Assembly: GCA_036785325.1 (NCBI GenBank)
Contig: JAXIVH010000319.1
Span: 2,501-66,500, forward strand
DNA length: 64,000 nt
From: Urophycis tenuis
Taxonomy: Eukaryota > Chordata > Actinopteri > Gadiformes > Phycidae
Direction: 5' to 3'
The first letter of the stretch is position 1, and every line of letters starts with the position of its first letter. Made by a program: the position numbers and the translations under genes. A model generated the notes under the pieces. It was given only the letters and a program-made list of their open reading frames with translations. It searched no databases and had not been told where the DNA came from. Of this stretch, positions 1-12,379 are shown one piece after another.

Positions 1-1
1 T

Positions 2-900
2 CTGAAGGAGCAACTTAAGCAGTCCAAGTTTGGGTTTGATTCCATAAAAGACACAAACGCTAAAATCATTTTTTTCACTGGTTTACAGTCATTACATGTG
101 TTTATGTGGCTGCTGAATATTGTAAAAAGAAGCACACTTGTGCTTAAGGGCGGGCTAAGTTGGGAGAACCACCTCCTTTTGGTTCTAATGAAAGTAAGAC
201 TTGGACTCACCAACAGAGACCTTGCCTACAGATTTGGGCTTCCATTCTCAACTATCAAAAATATTAAGAGGCTGGATACCCATGTTGTCCTCAATAGTGA
301 AACCTTTGATAATGTGGCCTAGTAAGGATGCAGTTAGAGCAAACATGCCAAAGTGTTTTAAACCCAAATTTAGGAATTGTCGTTGTATTATAGACTGTAC
401 TGAGATCTTTATAGAAAGAACATACAATCTTAAAGCAAGGGCTGAAACCTGGTCAAATTATAAGCACCAAAATACAATTAAATATCTCATTGGAATCACA
501 CCAGCAGGAGCTATATCTTTTTTGTCTAGTGGGTGGGAGGTCGTGCTTCTGACAAGGTAATAACTTTAGATTCTGGCTTTTTGGGTAAACTTGAGCATGG
601 TGATGAGATCCTTGCAGATAGAGGTTTCCTTGTTAGAGAGGAAATGGCCAGTGTAGGAGCAACGTTAAGAACTCCAAGTTTCACAAAGGGGAAATCTCAG
701 CTACCTGGTTCTTGTGTTGACACTTCACGTCAGTTGTCAAGAGTCCGCATACATGTGGAACGAGTTATAGGTCAGCTTAAAACCTTTCAGATACTGAACA
801 CTGTCATACCCATCAGCCAAGTCGATATGCTAGATGACATTTTAACCATATGTGCTGGTCTTACGAACCTTAGGGGGACTGTGGTGGCCCGACGATAACT
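2..900 (+). pseudogene. ISL2EU-like DDE transposase (DDE_Tnp_4 type), 5' end outside window, frameshifted
   Basis: The frame is open from the first bases. It reads an N-terminal segment containing IIFFTGL, then a helix-turn-helix-like stretch (LTNRDLAYRFGL, about 210-250), then the catalytic core. First catalytic Asp is in CIIDCTEIF (about 390), second in EILADRGF (about 618), and the Glu in HVERVIGQL (about 755). It stops at 898-900. The frame changes near 258 and again near 533, so it cannot make one protein. The family (PIF/Harbinger-ISL2EU assemblage) cuts and pastes DNA. The YqaJ-type gene at 6861-8795 faces it on the other strand, and the same pair recurs at 34.4-37.8 kb. Family placement is by motif recognition; a plain Harbinger transposase is less likely because of the FTGL and HTH block. 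Confidence 0.75.
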
Positions 901-1903
901 GTCTCCAAAGGAGTCAAAAAGATGTACATTACTTTTCATGATTCTCTTAAGGGCTAATGAGGGCAATGATCACTCACTACTTGCTCTCTCTGTCCCTCTC
1001 TCACTTACTCATCACTCTGTATAGCCTGACTGTAAAAGTAATAACAGTTATGAACTAGAGTTCAAAAATTCCCTCGAGGGAAATTTTGATAGTGCACGGG
1101 TGACGCTACCGGAGTGTGACCCTGTATCAGAGTCACAGCCGTTTGAGTAATGGTGCTGATCCCAAAAACAGCAGTCAACAAACTGAACGTCATGAAACAG
1201 TGAAATGTAAGGAACCCAACATGTCCTGAACATTCGCCTCCAAACCCTATCTAATAGCAATAACATGTAATGAAACAGAATGCCAGAATGTCGCAATGCA
1301 TTCTGGGAAACACTCCCCCAACACGTTACAAAACACGCTACTATCCACGATTTCCTCACGCAAGTACAACAACTTGAACTGTTAATACAAGAAAACACAA
1401 AAGCATTAACCTAATTTACACAAAATAGAAACAACATTTAATTTGGTTTGTGTCCGATGACGAGAGAGACGCTAGATGGTAACCATGGCAACGGAGACTC
1501 GATATCTCACAATTTATTTATCAACGACAAGCCAGACAGATCTCACTGCCCATCACTGATCAACTGCTGCGGTCGGGACGTGTGTGTGTGTGGCACTCAA
1601 TGTTATGAATTAAAATGACAGTTTTGCAAGCACCCACACACGCGCGGTGTCTACAGAGACGTTGAGGTTAGGGTTAGTGTTAGGTTTACTTTACATTCAC
1701 ATTTAATTTGATTTGTGTCCGATGACGAGAGGGAGACGGAGAGAGATAGAGCACTTTGGTAGAGAGACGTACAATAACAGAGAGCGAGCGCCGGTCTCGA
1801 TAAAGCCGTTAATCAGAAAAACAAATCGTTATTTCCCGATAGTTTCACAGCGGTTACATTCAGCAGGTAGACACGGCTGAACTGCACCTCTGTGCGTCTG
1901 CGA

Positions 1904-2933
<1,030 letters not shown>

Positions 2934-3932
2934 GTGTGTGTGTGTGTGTGTGCTGCGCGCGATCGATACAGGTCACTCACCCACACACGCAAGCACGCGA
3001 GGTAAACACAACACAGCACTTCCCGCTTTTCAGCTGGGCCAAACCATTAGAACACCAGCCCCCCCCCCCCCCCCCCCCCCCCTGGAGTTTGCATTGTCAT
3101 GGTACGGACTACCAGTAACGAACCCATAACAAATCCATTTTCTGCCTCGGCACTGGTCTCACATTTAGGCTTATTCTGACAAAACGGTAGCTCCTATCAG
3201 AAAAAAAAGCAAGACCATCATCGCCGTAAGGACTTCCCAAACGATTTCGTGTTTCTACAATGTTTCTAGAGTAAATATTTCGGAGACACTAGCAAGTTTA
3301 AAACAGGGGTCCGTTCTGCTTTTCTCTGAAAATATTTGAAATATTTGTATTGGAGTCAATGAGGAGAAGACACCGACTGGCCGCACTTAGAGGCTGCTAA
3401 TTCGAATTCTGTAAATCTCTCCGATTTTTTAAACACATTGTGAGGGACAGAAAACGTATGTCTACAAAGTTGGAAAAAATCATGTGTGTACATTGTAAAC
3501 TGTGGCCAGGAGCAGCGTGGAAAGAGATTTATTTTTTTATTTTTCTGGAGCTCTCTCCACTCTAGCTACACTCTAACCCTAATAAGGGCATGCAATACAC
3601 ACCCATTGTAATATCATCATTTCTCCAAAAATGATCATGGTCATTGAACAGTGATTGATCAAAAAGTATATGACCTATCAAAACATGGAAATATAGATAA
3701 AGTACACAAGACTTGTGTCTACTGTTTAAAGTTGAAATGGAGTCTCTAGGTCAAAGTATGCAGGAGCAGCAGACAGCAGTAAAAGTATGTATTTTTTGAC
3801 CTCCTCCCATGCATTCTCTATGGGAAAATATTCACAGTTTTTTGCAAATAACTTCGTGAAAAATTAATATTATTATAATTTGTAAAGAAGCACACCGATC
3901 CCGATGAAGACGCACATTTTGATATGTCATTT

Positions 3933-4100
3933 GTCCTACAACTCTTCGAGTTGTAGGACTAGATACACATCAAAAAACGCGAGGAAGAGGAATAATAAGA
4001 AAAAATCCACAGGAGAACAATAGTGCTCGGGGCTTTGCCCCGAGCACTGGCTCCACAGCTTTGCTGTAGGGCCAGTGCTCGGTGCGTTTGCCCCGTGCAT
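3933..4100. repeat. Hairpin cluster at the right end of repeat copy A
   Basis: A perfect 12-bp stem (GTCCTACAACTC) with a 3-nt loop lies at 3933-3959. Then come CGGGGCTTTGCCCCG, CACAGCTTTGCTGT and further GTGCTCGG/CCGTGCA inverted pieces at 4023-4100. The same cluster is at 6348-6374 and 6449-6526 in copy B. Terminal hairpins occur in several transposon types, so the meaning is open. Confidence 0.8.
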
Positions 4101-4681
4101 TAATAACTACATTTGATCAGACAGGATCATTGAGAGTACAAAAAGGTTCAGAACCACACCGCCAAGGTTAAGGGTCCATTTAGGGAAAAACTGCTTTTAA
4201 AGCAATGTTTTAAATGCATTATATTGAAGGCAATGCAATGGAATCAAAATGAATTGTGCATATGCAACCAAAAATGTTTTTAACAATAACAAGTGTAAAC
4301 TAGAGTTCAAAAATTCCCTCGAGGGAAATTTTGATAGTGCACGGTTGACGCTACCGGAGTGTGACCCTCTATCAGAGTCACAGCCCTTTGAGTAATGGTG
4401 CTGATCCCAAAAACAGCAGTCAACAAACTGAACGTCATGAAACAGTGAAATGTAAGGAACCCAACATGTCCTGAACATTCGCCTCCAAACCCTATCTAAT
4501 AGCAATAACATGTAATGAAACAGAATGCCAGAATGTCGCAATGCATTCTGGGAGACACTCCCCCAACACGTTACAAAACACGCTACTATCCACGATTTCC
4601 TCAGGCAAGTACAACAACTTGAACTGATAATACAAGAAAACACAAAAGCATTAACCTAATTTACACAAAATAGAAACAACA

Positions 4682-4796
<115 letters not shown>

Positions 4797-5259
4797 AGGT
4801 GCTTCGCGCGATCGATACAGAGATCGCGTCACTCAATGTTATTAATTAAAATGCACACACGCAAGCACACGCAATGTCTACAGAGACGTTGAGGTTAGGG
4901 TTAGTGTTAGGTTTACTTTACATTCACATTTAATTTGATTTGTGTCCGATGACGAGAGAGAGACGGAGAGAGATAGAGCACTTTGGTAGAGAGACGTACA
5001 ATAACAGAGAGCGAGCGCCGGTCTCGATAAAGCCGTTAATTAGCGAAACGAATCGTTATTTCCCGATTGTTTCACAGCGGTTACATTCAGCAGGTAGACA
5101 CGGCTGAACTGCACCGCCGTTAATCAGCGAAATGAATCGTTATTTCCCGATAGTTTCACAGCGGTTACATTCAGCAGGTAGACACGGCTGAACTGCACCT
5201 ATCTGAATCGCATTATCCAATGAAAAGTATTAGAGCTCTGTGCGAGAGCAAGACATCAC

Positions 5260-5389
<130 letters not shown>

Positions 5390-6860
5390 CGCGCGATCAT
5401 ACAGGTCACTCACCCACACACGCAAGCACGCGAGGAAAACACAACACAGCACTTCCCGCTTTTCAGCTGGGCCAAACTATTAGAACACCAGCCCCCCCCC
5501 CCCCCTGGAGTTTATGGTACGGACTACCAGTAACGAACCCATAACAAAGCCATGTTCTGCCTCGGCGCTGGTCTCACATTTGGGCTTATTCTGACAAAAC
5601 GGTAGCTCCTATCAGAAAAAAAGCAAGACCATCATCGCCGTAAGGACTTCCCGAATGATTTCGTGTTTCTACAATGTTTCTAGAGTAAATATTTCGGAGA
5701 CACTAGCAAGTTTAAAACAGGGGTCCGTTCTGCTTTTCTCTGAAAATATTTGAAATATTTGTATTGGAGTCAATGAGGAGAAGACACCGACTGGCCGCAC
5801 TTAGAGGCTCCTAATTCGAATTCTGTAAATCTCTCCGATTTTTTAAACACATTGTGAGAGACAGAACACGTATGTCTACAAAGTTGGAAAAAATCATGTG
5901 TGTACATTGTAAACTGTGGCCAGGAGCAGCGTGGAAAGAGATTATTTATTTTTATTTTTCTGGAGCTCTCTCCACTCTAGCTACACTGTAACCCTAATAA
6001 GGGCATGCAATACACACCCATTGTAATCTCATCATTTCTCCATAAATGATCATGGTCATTGAACAGTGAATGATCAAAAAGTATATGACCTATCAAAACA
6101 TGGAAATATACATAAAATACACAAGACTTATGTCTACTGTTTAAAGTTCAAATGGAGTCTCTAGGTGAAAGTATGCAGGAGCAGCAGACAGCAGTAAAAG
6201 TATGTATTTTTTGACCTCCTCCCATGCATTCTCTATGGGAAAATATTCACAGTTTTTTGCAAATAACTTCATGAAAAATTAATATTTTTAAAATTTGTAT
6301 TGAAGCACACCGATCCCGATGAAGACGCACATTTTGATATATCATTTGTCCTACAACTCTTCGAGTTGTAGGACTAGATACGCATCAAAAAACGCGAGGA
6401 AGAGGAGTGAATAATAATAATAAGAAAAAATCCACAGTATAACAATAGTGCTCGGGGCTTTGCCCCGAGCACTGGCTCCACAGCTTTGCTGTAGGGCCAG
6501 TGCTCGGTGCGTTTGCCCCGTGCACTAATAATTAATACTTTATGAACTGATCTAACATTTCCACCTGGAATTTTTTTTTTCTTGCTTGTAAATTTAGAGT
6601 ATTATTATATAACAATATACATAACTGTCTACTATAACAATATAGCTAGTAATAATCATTGCTGTTTGTGATTTTATGTAAATGTACATTAAGAAAAAAA
6701 TGATTGAACACTTGAAGAGTCAGATGTGTTGTTTGTTGTTGTCTTAACAGTAATGAAGTCAGTTAGATTTTGTCAGCTGTACCTATTCATCTTTGCTCAT
6801 TACATAGGTTTTTTTCTCACGTGCTGGTGTCCAGCATCTAGTCTTCATCATCATTGGATG

Positions 6861-8795
6861 CATCTATTTGCATCCACATCTCCATTTTTTGGAGTATCTG
6901 GTAATGTTCACACATCCATAGTGAAAGTGTTGGCAGCAGTCTGTGCACTTTATCATTTTGCCAAAACTTGGCTTTTTGCAGTACAGACATTTGATCTCCT
7001 CAGCCAGGTCGGGGTCTTTGCAGTGGCAGACAAGTTCTGGGAGGAGGTGGTCCAGGAAGAATGATTCAGCCTTGGGAAGAGTTTCTTGTAGGAAGGGCTC
7101 ATCTCTCTGTAGCCTGCAAATGATGCTGCTTGTCTTCGTCCACACCATGAAATCACACATGTCCATTTGAGAAACATACATTTGCAACTGAATCTGTGAG
7201 TAATATGCGTGGGTGTGTCGCAAATCATAGTTTCCATCAAGGCAAAAGGATGCATCAGACTCTGACCCCTCTAGTCCCTCCCTGTACTTGTATGGACACT
7301 TTATTTCTAGCAGGCCTGTCACACGTCCCACTCTGTGGAGTTCCCATGTTGTGCACTTAGCCTGCTCTTTAGTCACATCCTGTAGATATTCCAGTCTGTT
7401 AATTGTGCATTGCCCTCTCATTTTTCCATAGCTGGTTTTGCACTTCTCCTGAAGGTCGGCTGATGACAGGTCCCTAGCTGATGGGTCATACATAGCTGTC
7501 AGGGGCTCAGGTAGTTCTGATCCAGATTCTGATGCTGTGTATGTGTCTGAGTCTGCAGCTGTGTTGATTGATGTAAACAAAGCAGCGTCTGGACATATGG
7601 TTTTGAGTGCCTGGAGATCTTCCATTGTAATTGCTGAGAGAAGGAGGAAATGTATAGATGTAAGGATTGAGGATGAAAGGAAGTCATTTTAAAATAACAC
7701 TTATGATTTTATTAAAATGCTTGATACATAAATATTGTATTTAATTTAGCTCTGCAGAAAATTGTGAAATTATTGGTGTATTAGGTAAATAATACTAATA
7801 CTAAGACAGTCTGAAGATGCTCTGTAGCAAGTTTGGTGACAATTGAGCTACATTTTGGTGAAAGTTGCAAATCTGTAGCACATATGGTTGATTTGTTGTG
7901 ACTTCAGAGGCTTGCTGTAGCGCCGCCATCAGGACTATTGGCCTGTTTCCTCCGTGGACCCTCGCAGAACTGGGTGGATGACGACATTTACATCCCGCGG
8001 ACCCACGGAAAGTATGAATGCGCCTTTACGCATCACTTCACTTGCATGTAGACTACCTGGAATATTTTGGGGTGTTGGTGTGTGATGGACTTGAGGCAAC
8101 TCTGTCAGGTGTCGCTTTGGTCGGCTGAAGTTGATTTTTTTCAGCTTTTGTGGCTCAGCCTTTTTTCTGGACATGTCCTTCCACTGATTTGGTTGGGACG
8201 TGCAGGCGACCTCCTCCTCGGTGTGTCTGCGCCCTGACAGCTCAACTTGGCACATGATGGCTGCAGCATGACTGCAACAAGAAGCGAGACTGGTGCGATG
8301 GATAGATCTATTAGCAAAAGTAAGTGAAATCGTGAGCTCACAATATCTGCTGTGTGAGACTTACCCTGCCATGCATGTGCAGTTAGCGGTTAGGATGTAA
8401 CCAAGATCCCTGTGCACGTACACCCAGGCATCATAAGGTTTTGTCTTTACTCCCTGTCTCTGGCTGGGCAGGACACCTGCCCTTAACGCGCAAAACCCTG
8501 AACCCGTGTCATAAAACTTTAAGTTTTGTACATGACCACAAAGTACATAATTGTAAGCGTCTAACGACTTATATGCACGCAATTTCTCCTTTGTGTATAC
8601 ACTGGGCTTCTCTATCAGATAACTATATATGTCGGGCCATATGACAGCTGGCCATTTGGACATATCTGAAATCCATTTGTCACTTGGAATGTTATATGGG
8701 TCTGGTAATTTCTCACCATTACTGAGGACCAGTTTTTTAAGGTAATCGGTGCAGTCTGAGCTGCTTAGGCTGTCGATATAACTGGTCTGAGCCAT
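6861..8795 (-). pseudogene. SWIM zinc finger - YqaJ-like nuclease - PHD finger protein (ISL2EU accessory type), internally deleted
   Basis: Minus-strand gene in at least three exons. Exon 1 (8795-8365) starts MAQTSYIDSL and ends in NCTCMAG at a GTAAG donor. A 75-bp intron follows, and exon 2 (from 8289) continues LASCCSHAAAIMC, completing a CxC...CxH SWIM finger. Exon 3 starts at 7633 after a TCTCTCAG acceptor. It carries an acidic linker, the YqaJ start (HRVGRVT), the catalytic-type LLEIKCPYKY, YYSQIQLQMYV and CDFMVW, and a C-terminal PHD finger (CLYCKK ... CTDCCQHFHYGC ... WRCGC). HRVGRVT is joined directly to LLEIK, so the usual segment with the PDG motif is missing and the nuclease should be dead. 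The exon 2 donor is unclear. YqaJ/lambda-exonuclease proteins process DNA ends. The gene faces the transposase at 2-900. Confidence 0.75.
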
Positions 8796-9064
8796 CTCTC
8801 TCCCAGACCTAGCTAACGAGCTGTCAGTAATGTAACGTATAGTTACAGTGAAATTGGCGCTTATTATTTTTTTTCTAAATGTTGACAGGCCGTAAAGTAG
8901 CCTTGTCGTAAACCTTTTTTTACTTTGAGTTTGTTTACGTTCACTTACGTTACCACCATGCTCCCGATATTGTAACAACCACCACAACCTGGTAAGTTGA
9001 GTGAAATTCATGGACATTTCAGCAAGTGTTTTTCTGATTTGTGATGAAATGAAAGACAAATAGA

Positions 9065-9300
9065 TTTTTCTATGAAATGACGTTTTATTGCAATTGAGTC
9101 AACGAGAATTTACAAACAATACGGCATCTACCTTGATATCAGTTCACTCCGAAGCGGTCTTTTGCCCCCTGGTTGCGCGCGCACCTAGTATTGTTTGTAC
9201 ACAAGAAACCCGTCTATTGGTCGAATGTGAAATGTTTTAAGCTGGATCAATTTAACATCAATTTTACATTTAATTAATTATTCAATTAATTATTTACCTC
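9065..9300. other. AT-rich gap, nothing recognised
   Basis: Upstream flank of the SWIM-YqaJ gene. It contains an AT-rich stretch (TTAATTAATTATTCAATTAA) and no gene. It may hold the lost end of an ISL2EU-like element, but I could not identify an inverted repeat. Confidence 0.5.
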
Positions 9301-9786
9301 TTCTGTAGCCCGCTGAACATGGGACACACTGTTGACTGCAACAGTGATTTGTTTCCATATAGCGTTTCTTTTGCTTGCCCTTAATTAGATTAGATTAGAT
9401 TCAACTTTATTGTCATTGTGCAGAGTACAAGTACAGGGACAACGAAATGCAGTTGGCGTTCTAACCAGAAGTGCAAATGAGCGATAAAGGTGCGGGTTGA
9501 ATCATCAACAAGTGACACGATCGTCTCCATTTCTGTTTCTGAAAAAATCCGCTTCTTCTTTGCCGTTGGATGTTTCTACATGTCGTAAAAGTTAGGGGCG
9601 AGACTTCTTTTACAGGGGCGTGTTACGTTAATTACGATCTATCTCAGCCGCCGTATTTACACCAAGCTCCTTCGTACACTGGGATTGGTGTGATACGATA
9701 CGTTTCGTAAATCTCACGTGGGTCCTATGGTAAGATGAATCGTGCGTTCAGATTTGAGCTCATTTCTACGTTCGTTTGATAAATGA
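9300..9786 (-). mobile_element. Harbinger right-end fragment with Myb/SANT-like reading frame
   Basis: The right end reads CGTTTGATAAATGAGGGCC, the inverse of the GGCCTCATTTATCAAACG terminus seen at 29.76 kb. Going leftwards on the minus strand, fragments of a Myb/SANT-like DNA-binding domain can be read: KKKRIFSETEMETIVSLV near 9550-9500, then KQITVAVNSVSHVQRATEEV near 9370-9310. A LINE tail interrupts them. Harbinger elements encode such a protein beside the transposase, and the strand and position match the element at 31.0-33.1 kb. The left end was not found. Confidence 0.55.
9385..9475 (-). mobile_element. LINE 3' tail, antisense, inside the Harbinger Myb-like frame
   Basis: AGATTAGATTAGATTCAACT followed by TTATTGTCATTGTG and GGGACAACGAAATGCAG is the reverse complement of a common fish LINE 3' end (tail of ...GACAATAAAGTTGAATC type). 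It separates two parts of the Myb-like domain. Confidence 0.6.
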
Positions 9787-11132
9787 GGGCCACTGTGCGT
9801 GGTCCTTTGGCCATGTTGCAGGAGGATTGGATTACTTCCCCACCTCCTACGTCACTGGAGTCTTACGTCAGCGATTTTCCTAGGCGCGTGTATGCTGCAG
9901 GCGAGATGGCTAGGGATAATTTGGCCTCCTCACAGAAAGAGATGAAGCGACAGTTTGATCGTGGTGCTGAGTTGCGCTGTTTTAATCCTGGTGATCAGGT
10001 TTTGGCCTTATTGCCTCTAGCTGATACACCATTTCAGGCTAAGTTTCAGGGTCACCGTTGTTCAGCAGAGTGGTGACCGTGACTACATTATTGCCACTCC
10101 TGAGAGAAGAAAGTCTACTCAAAGATGTCATTTAAATTTGCTTAAGCCCTACTGTTCACGTTGTGCAGATGAGAAGTTGGTTGACTCCAAACCAGTAGTC
10201 AAGGCTGCTCTTCCTGTGAGTTCCGTTGGTGTCTCAGGGATTCCCCCTGGTTCTGTGTGTGTGTGGCACAGGACCAGGGGGAGGCCCCGGATCCGGATGA
10301 CACCGTCTTAATGGCTAGGTTGCATAACTCGGAAACCCTTACTGTACTTGACAAGCTGTTAGCCTATCTTCCTGGGGATAGAAGGACAGAGATGATAGAT
10401 TATTCATGACTATTCCTCTCTGTTTTCAGATACACCTACTCAGACGGAACTGATCGAGCATGACATCGACGTAGGCGATGCACTTCCTATCCGCCAGCGG
10501 TTCTCCTGGGTTCTGTTTGACAAACGTACAGCTCTACAGAAGGAAGTACAGTACCGCTTAACCATGGTATCGCTGAGCCGTCGTCCTCTAGTTGGGCGTC
10601 TCCATTCATTCTAGTAAACAAACCAGATGGTACTTTTCGATTTTGTACAGACTACAGGAAGGTCAACTCAGTTACTAAGCCTGACTCATTTCCGTTACCT
10701 CGTATGGAGGATCAGGTCGATGCTGCTCAGTTCGTGGGTAAGTTTGACCTGCTCAAAGGCTACTGGCAGGTGCCGTTGACTCCTAGGGCAAAGGAAATTT
10801 CTGCTTTCATTACGCCCACTGGATTGTTTTCCTACTCGGTTATGAGTTTTGTTTAAAGCAACGCACCTGCCACGTTCCAGCGCCTCATGAACCGAGTGGT
10901 TGCCGGCCTGGTTGGCTGTGCTGTATATTTGGATGACGTTGTAGTGTACAGTGACACTTGGGAGGAGCATGTAGATCGTATCCGTGCGCTGTTTAGTCGC
11001 TTGGCTTGGGCGAAGTTAACAGTGAATCTGGCTAAATGTGAATTTGCTAAAGCAACTGTTACATATTTAGGTAAGGAGGTAGGACAGGGAGAGGTGCGCC
11101 CGGTACGTGCTAAAGTGGTGGCCATTGATCAC

Positions 11133-11208
11133 AGACAGACAGACATACTTTATTGATCCCTGAGGGAAATTGCCTAATCACTTTCAATCACTTTCAAGGC
11201 AAATTGCC
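11133..11208 (-). mobile_element. 76-bp LINE 3' tail insertion with TGATCAC target duplication
   Basis: AGACAGACAGACATACTTTA, then TTGATCCCTGAGGGAAATTG, is an antisense fish LINE tail. It is flanked by TGATCAC at 11126-11132 and 11209-11215, and splits the RT/RNase H reading frame of the Gmr1-like element. Confidence 0.8.
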
Positions 11209-11422
11209 TGATCACTTTCCGTTGCCGGTGACAAAGAAAGAACTAATGCGTTTCCTGGGTATGGTGGGCTATTATCGTGCCTTCTGTAAGAATTTCTCCA
11301 CTGTAGTAGCCCCACTAACGGACCTGTTGAAAGGCAAATCAGAGTTCATTTGGTCTCCTTCCTGTCAGCGTGCCTTCGAGGATGCTAAGCTCCTGCTTAG
11401 CTCCGCCCCTGTGCTTGCTGCA

Positions 11423-11510
11423 CCCCACGTAACAGAACCATTAGTCCTGCAGGTCGATGCCAGTAACCCCACGTAACAGAACCATTTGTCCTGCAGGTCG
11501 ATGCCAGTAA
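11423..11510 (+). repeat. 44-bp tandem duplication in the RNase H region
   Basis: The block starting CCCCACGTAACAGAACCATT at 11423 recurs at 11467 with one mismatch (TTAGTCC against TTTGTCC). It repeats the VDASN active-site segment and shifts the frame. Confidence 0.9.
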
Positions 11511-12020
11511 CATTGGAGCAGGTGCTGCGCTGCTCCAGCAGGATCAAAATGGTGTCGAACGACCACTTAGTTTCTTTTCATGTAAATTTAACCGTTACCA
11601 GCTGAATTATTCAGTGATAGAAAAGGAAGCGCTTGCTTTGGTTTGGGAGCTTAAACATTTTGAGGTCTACATCAGTTCTGGAGTGCCTCTTACTGTTTAC
11701 TCTGACCATAACCCTTTAACCTTTTTTAGGTCCATGCTGTGTCCTAACCAGTGCATTATGCCTTGGTGCTTATTTCTACAGGGTTTTCACTTAGATGTGC
11801 GCCACATTAAAGGGAGTGACAGCGTGCTTGCTGATGCGCTCCCCCGGGCACCCATCTCTAAACCTTGATGAAGTGTAACTGATCCTTTGGTTTTCCCCTG
11901 TCAGGGTTGACTGGGGAGATCTGTCGGTCCCTGTTCTCTCCCCTCTTCTACTCTCCTCTATCCTCTTAAGTCGCTTCTAGGGCCCATAGTTGCTGAGGAT
12001 GGTTGGGGCTGTGGGGGGCT

Positions 12021-12064
<44 letters not shown>
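12021..12064 (+). repeat. Poly-G tract next to the LTR (expanded polypurine tract)
   Basis: A run of 44 G lies exactly before TGTCATGG, the presumed LTR start. It sits where a retrotransposon polypurine tract primes plus-strand synthesis, and appears to have grown into a homopolymer. Confidence 0.75.
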
Positions 12065-12065
<1 letters not shown>

Positions 12066-12379
12066 GTCATGGCTGTTGGTGGCCAGTCCAGGGTGTGAAG
12101 TTTCTGTCTGATGGATCTCTGCTCTCTTCCTGAGGTGCCGGCCAATCAGGGGGATGATTGTCTAATGCAGCACACCTGGACTGGCTCCCTATTTAAGCAG
12201 CAGCTCCAGCTAGTGATGGGCAGATGAGGCCTCATTGGGTGTATGGCACATTTCCCAAACTGTGTCTACATTGTGTTGAAACTGTGTTGCTGTATCACTC
12301 AATGGCGACATCTGCTGGATTTAAAAAGTAATTGCAGGCAACTTCAATAAAGACTGGAAACAGACTGAACAAGGTTCAT

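Larger units (their letters stand above)
9783..11868 (+). pseudogene. Gmr1-like Ty3/Gypsy polyprotein remnant, order integrase C-terminus - RT - RNase H
   Basis: The first block (9783-10170) is an integrase C-terminal tail: VRGPLAML, a Lys/Arg-rich helix, FNPGDQVLALLP, then after a frameshift IIATPERRKSTQ and LNLLKPY. About 250 bp of linker follows. The RT block (10440-11130) shows FRFCTDYRKVNSVTKPDSFP, KFDLLKGYWQVPL and the active-site YLDDVVVYSD near 10930. The connection domain (LMRFLGMVGYYRAFCKNF) and RNase H follow, with VDASN, EKEALALV, YSDHNPL and DALPRAP. Most Gypsy elements have integrase after RNase H; the reverse order is known from the cod Gmr1 group. Lesions include several frameshifts, a 76-bp LINE insertion (11133-11208) and a 44-bp duplication. 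The 5' part is missing, cut at a Harbinger end. Confidence 0.8.

Noticed and set aside
1048..1398. Antisense open frame of about 116 codons, repeated at 4197-4643
   Set aside because: It lies in a noncoding tandem repeat, has no recognisable domain, and is open only because the repeat copies are alike.
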